Source: Anaerohabitans sp964387285
Lineage (GTDB): Bacteria; Zhuqueibacterota; Zhuqueibacteria; Residuimicrobiales; Residuimicrobiaceae
Direction: 5' to 3'
Assembly (NCBI GenBank): GCA_964387285.1
Contig: CAYLWO010000013.1
Coordinates: 1-64,000, forward strand
Length of the DNA stretch: 64,000 bases
Part shown: positions 1-7,515 of the stretch, in pieces
Layout of the letters: every line of letters starts with the position of its first letter
How positions within the stretch are numbered: position 1 is the first letter of the stretch
The notes under the pieces: generated by a model
What the model was told of the DNA's origin: nothing
What the model saw: only the letters and a program-made list of their open reading frames with translations
Database searches by the model: none
Position numbers and translations under genes: made by a program

Positions 1-354
1 GATGAAAAATCCGTATTTACCACCATCAGATATACACCGCGATCAACAATGGTGCAGGGAAATAATCCCATCATTCCGCAAACTTGCCGTCTAGAACAAA
101 ACTATCCGAATCCATTCAATCCCTCCACTCAGATCGTATATCATCTCTCCCAATCCTCTATGGTCAGCTTGAAAGTTTATGATTTGCTGGGCCGGGAAAT
201 GGCGATTTTGATCCAAAAATACCAGCAGCCTGGCAGTTACACAGTCCGGTTCAACACTGCCGGTGTCGGGCGGCAGTTCAGCAGTGGTCTGTACGTATAC
301 AGGCTAGAGGCCGGGCAGTTCAGTGAACAGAAAAAAATGATTCTGGTAAAATAA
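1..354 (+). CDS. C-terminal end of a secreted protein with type IX-like sorting domain (5' partial)
   Basis: The reading frame is open from base 1 through the first ATG at 49 to a TAA at 352-354, so this is the last ~117 codons of a larger gene that begins outside the window. The visible part is a ~80-residue C-terminal domain starting with YPNPFNPST, continuing with a hydrophobic beta-strand pattern (VSLKVYDLLGRE), an SGLYVYRLEAG turn and a basic end (KKMILVK). This matches the type A sorting domain of type IX secretion cargo, which is cleaved after outer-membrane transport in Bacteroidetes and is common in KSB1/Calditrichota-like genomes. The enzyme or adhesin part lies upstream and cannot be judged. 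The gene converges on the GH78 gene with a dispersed repeat between them. Confidence 0.85.
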   Translation, partial: DEKSVFTTIRYTPRSTMVQGNNPIIPQTCRLEQNYPNPFNPSTQIVYHLSQSSMVSLKVYDLLGREMAILIQKYQQPGSYTVRFNTAGVGRQFSSGLYVYRLEAGQFSEQKKMILVK

Positions 355-390
355 GTTACTTTGTACTGAAATTACCCCTATAATACAAAA

Positions 391-461
391 ACCGTGTCAT
401 TGCGAACGAAGACACGGTCGCTGCCAAAGTAGATGATCTACGCTGGAGTGAAGCAATCCCC
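391..461 (+). repeat. Dispersed ~70-bp intergenic repeat, copy 1
   Basis: First of four related copies (others at 7354-7423, 22664-22734 and 24880-24949, all in reverse orientation to this one). It starts ACCGTGTCATTGCGAACG and ends GTGAAGCAATCCCC. Bases 391-398 and 411-418 form a perfect 8-bp stem (ACCGTGTC/GACACGGT) with a 12-base loop. It sits between two convergent genes and may serve as a transcript-end structure. The end words resemble the TGTCATTGCGA...GCAATCCC class of intergenic repeats that I recall from many environmental genomes. Confidence 0.8.
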
Positions 462-489
462 TTTTTCAGTCAAATTGTTATTAGTAGCC

Positions 490-2913
490 CTAGTGTCGTT
501 CCTTTATCACCTGCCAGCCAAAAGGCGGGTGCATTTCAAAGCGCAATTGTCCCTGCTCATGCCACCAGGAAACAGCAAGCGGGCCATCCGGCATCGGCAG
601 TTCAGCTTCACACCAATCTAGTGCGATATCAGGAAAGCGCAAACAGATCTCTTTTTTCACTGCATCCACTTTTTGCACACCCAACACATCGCGCACCAGA
701 ACATGAGCGATGTGAGAAGCAAATCCATGATTACAACTGGCCAGATCATGACGATTTTCCCACAAGGTGCCGGTGCGTTCCGCCATATAATAGAAATAAT
801 CCACCGACTCGGTCAATATCTGTTGCACCAATCCGGCGCGCGACAGCAGTTCGAGCCGTAAATAATCGCCGATAAACGTATTAGCCGGATGAATCTCCGG
901 ATACAGACCGGTCGTTTTTCGTTTAGGTCCGAAATCCTGCACCAGCTTTTGCCACAACGCCGTATGCACAGTGGGATCTGCGACATTGAAATAAAACGCA
1001 TAATATTGACAGGCCTCGGTACGGTTACGGGTAACCTTGAGTGTTCCCTGTTCACGGATGGCATTATCGATAAAGAATTCACCGTCAAAGGATTGCCGGC
1101 GGATGGTCTCGCGCACTTTTTCGGCCTGTTGATGGTAGGCCGGCTGGTTATAAAGCACAGCAGCCGCATCCAGGGCGCCGGCATATAGCATATTGGAAGG
1201 ATAGTTGACATCCTGAACGAATTCGTTTGCTTTCGACCATTCGACAAAAACCCAGGCCGGCAATTTTTCCAACAGGCCATCGCTGTTTTGAAATTGCGTC
1301 ATATAGCTTAATAACTTTTCCACCCGCGGTTGCAATTGATCCACCAGGGTGCGATCCGCAGAACGTTCCAGGTATTCGGGCAATTGCACGACAAACCACA
1401 GAGCCCAATTGGGAATAAAATTGCCGTCTGGGTGATCCGCCGGATAACACATGGGCAACATTCCGTCCGGCACTCCGGGGAATTGCAGGGGCAGGACAAA
1501 ATTTTCCAGAAAGGTTTTTTCCACGGTAGTGTTGCCGCAGAGGTCCAGCGCCACCCGGCTGGTAAAATAACTGTCGCATAACCAGCCGGCACGTTCTCGC
1601 GATGGACAATCCGTAAAACCATCAACCGCGTTTTGACGAAAAGTCTCGCGAGCCGCTTCGAACAAACGGTTAAGCCGACGGTCGCTGGAGCTGAAACGCG
1701 CCAATGCTGCGTCCGGATTTGCGTATTCGCGCAGATACAAATCGCTGATCCGGCATTCACCCTGCAGGAGTACCGGTTTAACATACCGCATCGTATAAGG
1801 TTCAAAACTTTCCAGTTGATAATCGCCGGGCTGCAATTCATAGCTGATGATATTCACACAACCGAGACGTTTGAAATTGACGTCGCTCTTGGATAAAATT
1901 TCATCAAAAAGCAGTAAAAGCTGGGTAGGTTTTTCACAATGTACGTTCAAACCAAGGAATCCACTTAAATTCGTACCCAGATCATAAATACAAAAACTTT
2001 TTTCCGTAAAATTCTGTGTTTTACCAGAGGAAACTGATGAATCGGTGACAACGCTGCGGTGCTTTTGCATTTCCAAAGAAGGGATGAAAGATAATTCGTT
2101 CTCAGGGAAACCACCCAGCAAAGGACCGATCTGCGTGAGCGAGCGATCTTTCCATAGTTTTTCCGGCGTCGGTTGCGGTTCGAGCCGTCCCTGCGCTATG
2201 CAGGACAAGGCAGGACGTCGACGAAAATCCGGATAGGAAACATAACGGGGTAAATATTTTTTAGCTTCCGTGCGACTACAGACAACTGGCGTCAATAGGG
2301 CTGCACTCTCATAGCGCCAGCGGTCAAATTCCGGCGATAATTGGTACATTTCAATGAACGGACGCTGAAAACTGTAACGTTGTACCTTGCGAATCCGTTC
2401 CTGAATCAGGCCGGCGGTGAAAGGGGCGCCGTCGCCGTCGGTGGAAGCCAGCACCTTGGCGTCATTCACCACTTCGGCTTGAAAAAAAGCAGGTTGGTCC
2501 ACCATATAATAATTGTTGACATTATAGGCTGAAACTTCAACGGCAATGACATTGGTCCCAGGTTTTAATTTTTCGCGTAAAGACCACTGATCGATGCGTT
2601 GAAAACCATGCGGACCGCGCGCAGGACCGTAACCGAGAAACTCGCCGTTTAAAAATGCACGATATACAGAACCTGCAGCAACGCGCAGATACACTTCCCC
2701 ACCGGAAGGCGCGGTGAGGACGGTGCGAAAACCGACGAAAAGATTTTTTTCGCAAGTTTGTCCCTTGGGCCAGACAGGCCTTGCAGAAAGGAAACCGCCG
2801 TTTTCATCCCTACCCGCCGGGGCACCCGCAAGAGGAATGGCCATTGCCGTCAGGAAGAAAAAAACAACCAGGAAAGCAAAGTCTGCATTAAAGACAACGG
2901 GAATCAGTTTCAT
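490..2913 (-). CDS. Exported GH78-like alpha-L-rhamnosidase
   Basis: Predicted 807-residue glycoside hydrolase that would release terminal alpha-L-rhamnose from glycans outside the cytoplasm. An N-terminal hydrophobic segment (~residues 8-28, ending PLAGAPAG) is a signal peptide. A jelly-roll part (FLNGEFLGYGPARG) precedes an (alpha/alpha)6 catalytic domain. The motif DCPSRERAGWLCD near residue 436 corresponds to the GH78 DCPxRxER-GW signature with the general acid, and TLWENRHD near residue 716 fits the second catalytic glutamate region. The ATG at 2913 is preferred to a TTG two codons upstream. It overlaps the end of the GDPD gene by 26 bases, implying translational coupling. It is last in a six-gene operon. 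Substrate is inferred from family only. Confidence 0.85.
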   Translation of the reverse strand: MKLIPVVFNADFAFLVVFFFLTAMAIPLAGAPAGRDENGGFLSARPVWPKGQTCEKNLFVGFRTVLTAPSGGEVYLRVAAGSVYRAFLNGEFLGYGPARGPHGFQRIDQWSLREKLKPGTNVIAVEVSAYNVNNYYMVDQPAFFQAEVVNDAKVLASTDGDGAPFTAGLIQERIRKVQRYSFQRPFIEMYQLSPEFDRWRYESAALLTPVVCSRTEAKKYLPRYVSYPDFRRRPALSCIAQGRLEPQPTPEKLWKDRSLTQIGPLLGGFPENELSFIPSLEMQKHRSVVTDSSVSSGKTQNFTEKSFCIYDLGTNLSGFLGLNVHCEKPTQLLLLFDEILSKSDVNFKRLGCVNIISYELQPGDYQLESFEPYTMRYVKPVLLQGECRISDLYLREYANPDAALARFSSSDRRLNRLFEAARETFRQNAVDGFTDCPSRERAGWLCDSYFTSRVALDLCGNTTVEKTFLENFVLPLQFPGVPDGMLPMCYPADHPDGNFIPNWALWFVVQLPEYLERSADRTLVDQLQPRVEKLLSYMTQFQNSDGLLEKLPAWVFVEWSKANEFVQDVNYPSNMLYAGALDAAAVLYNQPAYHQQAEKVRETIRRQSFDGEFFIDNAIREQGTLKVTRNRTEACQYYAFYFNVADPTVHTALWQKLVQDFGPKRKTTGLYPEIHPANTFIGDYLRLELLSRAGLVQQILTESVDYFYYMAERTGTLWENRHDLASCNHGFASHIAHVLVRDVLGVQKVDAVKKEICLRFPDIALDWCEAELPMPDGPLAVSWWHEQGQLRFEMHPPFGWQVIKERH

Positions 2914-3631
2914 ATCCAAAATGTCCTTTGTTACAAAGCGCAGCCATACGGTCTGGGAAATTGGTTATAACCGCATCCACACCCATGGCGATCATGCGTT
3001 CCATGTCGGCTTGTTCATTGACTGTCCAAACAAAAATCTGTTTATGCAAAGCATGACATAACTCTACATAGTCGCGATTTATCAGGTGAAAATCCGCGCT
3101 CAAAATTGGCCAGATGCTTCGAGTCGGATCAATAAGCTGTTCTTCAAAAATAAAACCTGAAGGAATGTCTGGGGCCAGACGAGTCAGTTCTTCAAGTGTG
3201 TTTGTATCAAACGAAGTAACAGCCAAGCCGGCAGGTCGGTGATTTCGCAAAATGTCCACAACAGCAGCAACCAGACGAGGCGCAGTCGCGCTCGATTTTA
3301 TTTCAATATTAAAATAGAGTTGATTCTGAGCACAATCCAGTGCCTGCTGCAGCGTGGGAATACATTCCCCAAAGAAAGCCTTAGAGAACCAGGAACCAGC
3401 ATCCAACTGCTGCAGTTGTGTCAGGTTTACTTCCTGTGCTGGTCCAAAGCCGGTGCTGGTGCGCTGCAAAGTGTCATCATGCAGCAGCACAACCTGCTCA
3501 TCTGCGGTCAACTGCACATCGATCTCGACGCCATCCGCGCCCAGATCGTGTGCCTTTTTAATGGCGGACAGCGTATTTTCCGGCGCATGACCGGATGCGC
3601 CCCGGTGCGCTAAATTTAACGGCCGATTCAT
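2888..3631 (-). CDS. Glycerophosphodiester phosphodiesterase (GDPD/UgpQ family)
   Basis: A 247-residue protein that should hydrolyse glycerophosphodiesters to sn-glycerol-3-phosphate and an alcohol. The family signature is complete: HRGASGHAPENT at residues 8-19 (catalytic His), EIDVQLT near 37 and LHDDTLQRT near 50 (catalytic His and metal ligands), plus EIKS further on. No signal peptide is visible, so it is probably cytoplasmic like E. coli UgpQ, which has the same length. It starts 9 bases after the PHP gene stop and overlaps the start of the GH78 gene. No transporter for glycerophosphodiesters is adjacent, and its link to the surrounding sugar and redox genes is unclear. Confidence 0.92.
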   Translation of the reverse strand: MNRPLNLAHRGASGHAPENTLSAIKKAHDLGADGVEIDVQLTADEQVVLLHDDTLQRTSTGFGPAQEVNLTQLQQLDAGSWFSKAFFGECIPTLQQALDCAQNQLYFNIEIKSSATAPRLVAAVVDILRNHRPAGLAVTSFDTNTLEELTRLAPDIPSGFIFEEQLIDPTRSIWPILSADFHLINRDYVELCHALHKQIFVWTVNEQADMERMIAMGVDAVITNFPDRMAALCNKGHFGYETDSRCL

Positions 3632-3640
3632 AGAACAATA

Positions 3641-4780
3641 TTATTTTTCGGTTTTAACAAACTCGACACCTACCTTAATGTCCACATTCAAACCCTGATC
3701 CGGATTGGGGTGCAGGTTTTTCACCTGGTAGGGTATTTTTATATTTCTTTTTTCATTGAATAAATTTTTCCCTCGCAACGTTAAAACCACGATTTTATTA
3801 GCCGGCAGTAAAAGCTCGTCGGCAACCTCAATCCCTTCCACCTGATTTTGTAATGCCAGTTTATAATCAAGATCAGAGTCGTTCTGCAACTGGATATACG
3901 CCTGACGTTTGCCGATCAGTTGACATTCCGCATTTAATGTAGTCACTGCAGCGTCAAAAACAGCTTGCAGATATTCCGCGCTGCCGTACAGATTTCCGTC
4001 GAGATGCACCAATGTGCGGCGTTTTTTGAGCGCATCATGAATCGCCTCCGGGCTAGTCTCCTTGGCCAGCACCAGTGTCATGGGCCGGCCTAATCCTTTT
4101 TGCATATTGTAATCATAGCTGATGAGTCCATGTGCATCTGTGTTGCCCAAAATAGTCAGATTTTTCTCCAACGCCCAGCGATGCGCCAGGGGATAATACT
4201 CTGTACCGTTGACGATTTCGATGCCGTGCATAAGCCCTTTATCGAAAATAGCGGTGTGCTCCTGATACCATTTCTCGATGCCGTCCGGTTGTTGTCCTTT
4301 CCAACCCGGATGATTCCAAAAAAGAAATGCGCCCTGATCCGACGCCTTTTGCAGCGCATCCGCCCAGTTTTCGGTTTTCAATTCGGTGTTGTTTTTTGTA
4401 ATAATGGCATTAAAATGACCCGGCGGCATGGAGCGGGTAATTTCAGCGCCACGGATTAAAGTGATGGCCGTAGCGGCAGCTGCAGGCGCTGCGATTTCAA
4501 AAGAGCGTTCATAATTAATGTTAACGTCATCCTCGTGAGGCACATATTCAATGTGGTCCGTGATGGCAATGGCATCCAAACCTTCACGCCAGGCCTCTTC
4601 CACCCGTATGACCGGCCAGACGTTGCCGTCTGAAAACATGGTGTGCAGATGAAAATCGCATTTAAGCGCCTTGTAGCCGTTGATATCAGGAAAATGGATA
4701 ATGCGTCGTGAACGTTCTTGAGCGTTGACGACGGTTAATAGAGATAATACTGTTATTGAAATCAGCAAAGAGCGTTTCAC
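3641..4780 (-). CDS. Exported PHP-domain metallophosphoesterase
   Basis: 379-residue protein with a signal peptide (MKRSLLISITVLSLLTVVNA, cut near residue 20) followed by a PHP (polymerase and histidinol phosphatase) metal-dependent hydrolase domain. Visible metal-binding motifs are FHLHTMFSDG near residue 45, ITDHIEY near 77 and the GHFNA region near 127, then GNTDAHG near 215. Such exported PHP proteins occur in Bacteroidetes and KSB1-like genomes, usually without a defined substrate. The last ~110 residues look like a beta-sandwich that could bind a ligand. It lies 27 bases downstream of the Fe-S protein and 9 upstream of the GDPD gene, so it belongs to the same transcript. A phosphoester substrate is inferred from the fold only. 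Confidence 0.85.
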   Translation of the reverse strand: MKRSLLISITVLSLLTVVNAQERSRRIIHFPDINGYKALKCDFHLHTMFSDGNVWPVIRVEEAWREGLDAIAITDHIEYVPHEDDVNINYERSFEIAAPAAAATAITLIRGAEITRSMPPGHFNAIITKNNTELKTENWADALQKASDQGAFLFWNHPGWKGQQPDGIEKWYQEHTAIFDKGLMHGIEIVNGTEYYPLAHRWALEKNLTILGNTDAHGLISYDYNMQKGLGRPMTLVLAKETSPEAIHDALKKRRTLVHLDGNLYGSAEYLQAVFDAAVTTLNAECQLIGKRQAYIQLQNDSDLDYKLALQNQVEGIEVADELLLPANKIVVLTLRGKNLFNEKRNIKIPYQVKNLHPNPDQGLNVDIKVGVEFVKTEK

Positions 4781-4807
4781 TTCTTTTTCTCCGCAGTGTA
4801 AAGATCA

Positions 4808-5740
4808 TTACTTGAATTTCAGCGCTTTTTCAGGACATGCTTTAATGCAGATGCCGCAGGCGTGGCAATCAGGTCGAGATTTATTTCCATCCAGAATGGC
4901 CGGCACCGCCGGACAGGGCGATGCCTGCACGCAGCGCATGCACTTGGTGCACGCTTTTTGATCGACCTTGATTCTGATGACAGAAACGTGTTCCAACACC
5001 CAGGTGGCCAAACCCAGGGGACAGATCAAATAACAAAAGGGTCTGAAAACGAACAAAGCGCCAATAAAGGTGATGACAAAGGCGGGAATGACGGCCCACT
5101 CGAGGCTCCAATGCAAAAACTCGAACGGATTGACATACGTGTAAAGGCTGAATCCGGTCATGAAAAGAATAACCAGAAACAGTAGAAAATAAGCAATGCG
5201 AATGGCATTGGTGATTTTAAAAGGCAGTTTAATTTTCCACCCCTTGGGCAATGGTATGCGGTGCAACAGTTCCTGGGCAGCGCCGATGGGACAGTTCCAG
5301 CCACAGAACAGTTTATTGCCCACCACGGTCATGACTGCGATAAAAGCCAGAATCGCGAGGAACACAAGGGGCACCTGGCTGCCCATTTGAACGAATAAAA
5401 ACGGTTTTTCGATGGAGCACATGGGACTGGGATGCAGTCCCATTCCAGTCGCAAAATCACCCAACGGCAGATTGGAAAGCACGGCAAAGGCAAAAAAGAT
5501 AATCACCAGAAATATAGCGCGAAGCCATGCAGATAATTTGTCGCTCATGAGCAAAACGAGGCCGATTAAACACAATATGGCGCCCACCCACACTCTCGGC
5601 AACGCCCAGATATCCCAAAAGCTAAAGGCCGGAGCATTGCTTTCATGTTCTTCCTGTCCGAAAGCTAATGAAACAAGCAGGCTCCCCAATAACAACATCA
5701 GCAGTAAAGTTGTAGCTTTTTTTGTTCTCTGATTCAGCAT
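4808..5740 (-). CDS. Membrane-bound 4Fe-4S protein, NapH/NosR-like
   Basis: 310 residues with a signal-like N-terminus (LLLMLLLGSLLVSLAFGQ), about five or six hydrophobic helices and two poly-ferredoxin-type motifs. Two CxxxCP sequences in membrane loops (FCGWNCPIG and FCYLICPLG) are typical of the NapH/NosR/CcoG-like electron-transfer family. The C-terminus carries two Cys clusters: CTKCMRCVQASPCP, with five rather than the usual three residues before the last Cys, and a standard CHACGICIKACP. It probably moves electrons across or along the membrane. It sits 12 bases after the Tat-type aldo/keto reductase and upstream of an exported phosphoesterase. The partner reductase is not identified, though the aldo/keto reductase and the DUF2271-like lipoprotein are the obvious candidates. 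Confidence 0.82.
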   Translation of the reverse strand: MLNQRTKKATTLLLMLLLGSLLVSLAFGQEEHESNAPAFSFWDIWALPRVWVGAILCLIGLVLLMSDKLSAWLRAIFLVIIFFAFAVLSNLPLGDFATGMGLHPSPMCSIEKPFLFVQMGSQVPLVFLAILAFIAVMTVVGNKLFCGWNCPIGAAQELLHRIPLPKGWKIKLPFKITNAIRIAYFLLFLVILFMTGFSLYTYVNPFEFLHWSLEWAVIPAFVITFIGALFVFRPFCYLICPLGLATWVLEHVSVIRIKVDQKACTKCMRCVQASPCPAVPAILDGNKSRPDCHACGICIKACPEKALKFK

Positions 5741-5752
5741 ATCTATTCCTTT

Positions 5753-6715
5753 TTAACACATCATTCCGTCATAATAATCAGCTCGCGCCCAAACAAGTGC
5801 GTGCGGTCCGGCCAGGGGCTTTAACCGTTGCTCTAATTCACTCCGATCCAACCATGCTATTTTATTGTTGTCAAAAGCCTGAGCCAGACGAACATTTTCA
5901 GCCAGATTGTCCATGCCATAGTGGCCAATGACCGTGGAAGCCACGCCCGGCTGCGTCCATCCATAGCGCAAACATTCCGAAGCACTGGCATGGGCGCCAA
6001 CGATGCCTTTCATAAGCTTCATGGCGATCACGCCGACATTCTTTTCAATGGCCGTGGGCATGGCGATTTCTGCAAAGTCGCCGTATTGCGTGGCATTCAT
6101 GGCTAACATACAAACATCAATGTCGAATGCCTGCATCATCTCTTTTGATTTTTGAGCGCTGTTCATGCATGAAAAACCGATAAAGCGGGCCTGCCCGGCT
6201 GCTTTGAGTCTGTTCATCTCTTTCATCAGACCCTTTTCCAAAGCGGACAAATCTTCAGATTTCTCAATGGAATGGATGAGAAGAATATCAACGTAATCCG
6301 TTTTCATCCGTTTCAGGCTGCGTTCAAATTCCTCCAGACCTTTGGCCACATCGCGTGTTTCAATCTTGGTGGAGAGGATTACTTTATCCCGATAGGGTGG
6401 AAAGAATTCGCCAAAGCGTTCCTCGCTGCTCCTAGCCGCTCCCCACTGGTAGGTGCAGGAAGTATCGAACAGGTTAATGCCCCAGTCCATCGCTTTCTTC
6501 ATCATCGTTTCCCATTCGCCGTCTTTGTTCTTTAAAAAGATCGAACCACCGCCGAAGGACAAAATGGAAACAGAAAGCCCGGTTTTTCCCAGCAGGCGCC
6601 TGGGCATGGCGCCAGCCGGCTCCGTCCCTTTTTTACAGGCCAACACAGAAGCACCGGCTGCTGCCAGTGCAGTCGTTTGCATAAAATGTCGACGGGTACA
6701 AAGATGCGATTCCAT
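5753..6715 (-). CDS. Tat-exported aldo/keto reductase
   Basis: 320-residue aldo/keto reductase. The N-terminus has a twin-arginine motif (TRRHFMQT) and a hydrophobic stretch ending SVLACKKG, which also resembles a lipobox, so the mature protein may be an anchored periplasmic lipoprotein folded with NADP(H). The catalytic tetrad appears intact: Asp in LFDTS, Tyr in CTYQWG, Lys in ILSTKIE and His in ILLIHSIE. No C-terminal Cys cluster is present. It is the second gene of the operon, 30 bases after the DUF2271-like lipoprotein and 12 before the membrane Fe-S protein. An exported AKR beside a membrane electron carrier suggests a periplasmic carbonyl or sugar oxidoreduction. The substrate is unknown. 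Confidence 0.85.
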   Translation of the reverse strand: MESHLCTRRHFMQTTALAAAGASVLACKKGTEPAGAMPRRLLGKTGLSVSILSFGGGSIFLKNKDGEWETMMKKAMDWGINLFDTSCTYQWGAARSSEERFGEFFPPYRDKVILSTKIETRDVAKGLEEFERSLKRMKTDYVDILLIHSIEKSEDLSALEKGLMKEMNRLKAAGQARFIGFSCMNSAQKSKEMMQAFDIDVCMLAMNATQYGDFAEIAMPTAIEKNVGVIAMKLMKGIVGAHASASECLRYGWTQPGVASTVIGHYGMDNLAENVRLAQAFDNNKIAWLDRSELEQRLKPLAGPHALVWARADYYDGMMC

Positions 6716-6745
6716 TACAGTATCCTTTCATGGATAAAAAATGCA

Positions 6746-7291
6746 TTACTTCAAAACATATCTGAGAGTAACATCTGCAAGTGCATCCAGTTTAGCATCA
6801 GGATGCTTTTTAGGCACATGGGAGGAATGAACAACAGCCTCGACTTCTTTACCGCCGATTTTAAGCAGGCCATCGTACTGAATATTGTATTTTTCAACCA
6901 GATGCGTCAGCACTTTAACATGATAACGACCGGGCAAAATTTGATGTTCAAGACAGGAAAAACGAAATGTAGTAGTTCCCACGGGAGGAGTTGCTTGCGT
7001 TACCAAATCATACATGGACTCGGGCATGGTTTCCCATTTTGCTTTTTTAATCCAATCCGTGCAAATGGTCGTATCATGATAACCGCCGTAGGAGAGATAC
7101 TCACTCACATATAAACTACGGACATATTCTCCTTTTTCATTTTCAAGCCAAATCACCGTTTGATAGGAAGGTTGAATCTCTTCCACCTGATTTAACAACA
7201 GTGTAACCTGCAAAAAACCTTTGGCCGGTTTAGAAGGATCGGGAGCACAAGAAAGAAACAGAATTAGAAAAATCAGCAACCGTTTTTGCAT
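6746..7291 (-). CDS. DUF2271-like lipoprotein
   Basis: 181 residues beginning with a short lipoprotein signal (MQKRLLIFLILFLSCAP, Cys at residue 15). The body has the alternating strand pattern and motifs TVIWLENEKGEYVRSLYVSEY and the closing YHVKVLTHLVEKY, which I recognise as resembling DUF2271 proteins, a periplasmic beta-sandwich family often found with PepSY or flavin-transfer genes. Those partners are absent here; instead an exported aldo/keto reductase and a membrane Fe-S protein follow. It is the first gene of the six-gene operon. Upstream lies a dispersed repeat, so any promoter should be between 7292 and about 7510. The family assignment comes from memory of the pattern and is moderately secure; the function is unknown. 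Confidence 0.65.
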   Translation of the reverse strand: MQKRLLIFLILFLSCAPDPSKPAKGFLQVTLLLNQVEEIQPSYQTVIWLENEKGEYVRSLYVSEYLSYGGYHDTTICTDWIKKAKWETMPESMYDLVTQATPPVGTTTFRFSCLEHQILPGRYHVKVLTHLVEKYNIQYDGLLKIGGKEVEAVVHSSHVPKKHPDAKLDALADVTLRYVLK

Positions 7292-7353
7292 GGCTCACTC
7301 CGGATTAAAGATGCCTCCATGAACACCCTTCTGACAACATTTTGGATGTAAAT

Positions 7354-7423
7354 GGAGATTGCTTCACTTCAGCGCAGATAATCTCTGTTATCAGCGACTG
7401 TGCCTGCGTTCGCAACGACATGT
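7354..7423 (-). repeat. Dispersed ~70-bp intergenic repeat, copy 2
   Basis: Reverse-oriented copy of the family at 391-461, the most diverged of the four (GCAATCTCC end, ACATGTCGTTGCGAACG start). Similarity to the copy at 22664 extends about 15 bases further, since both are preceded by CATTTTGG(A/T)TGT. It lies between the GH38 stop and the DUF2271-like gene, in the probable upstream region of the six-gene operon. Confidence 0.72.
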
Positions 7424-7515
7424 TTTTTTGTTTCTGGAGTAATCATCGCATCTATGCCATAATTGATTTTTATTTTCGGAATACTTTACGAGCTTTTAAG
7501 ACAATCTGGGTACTA

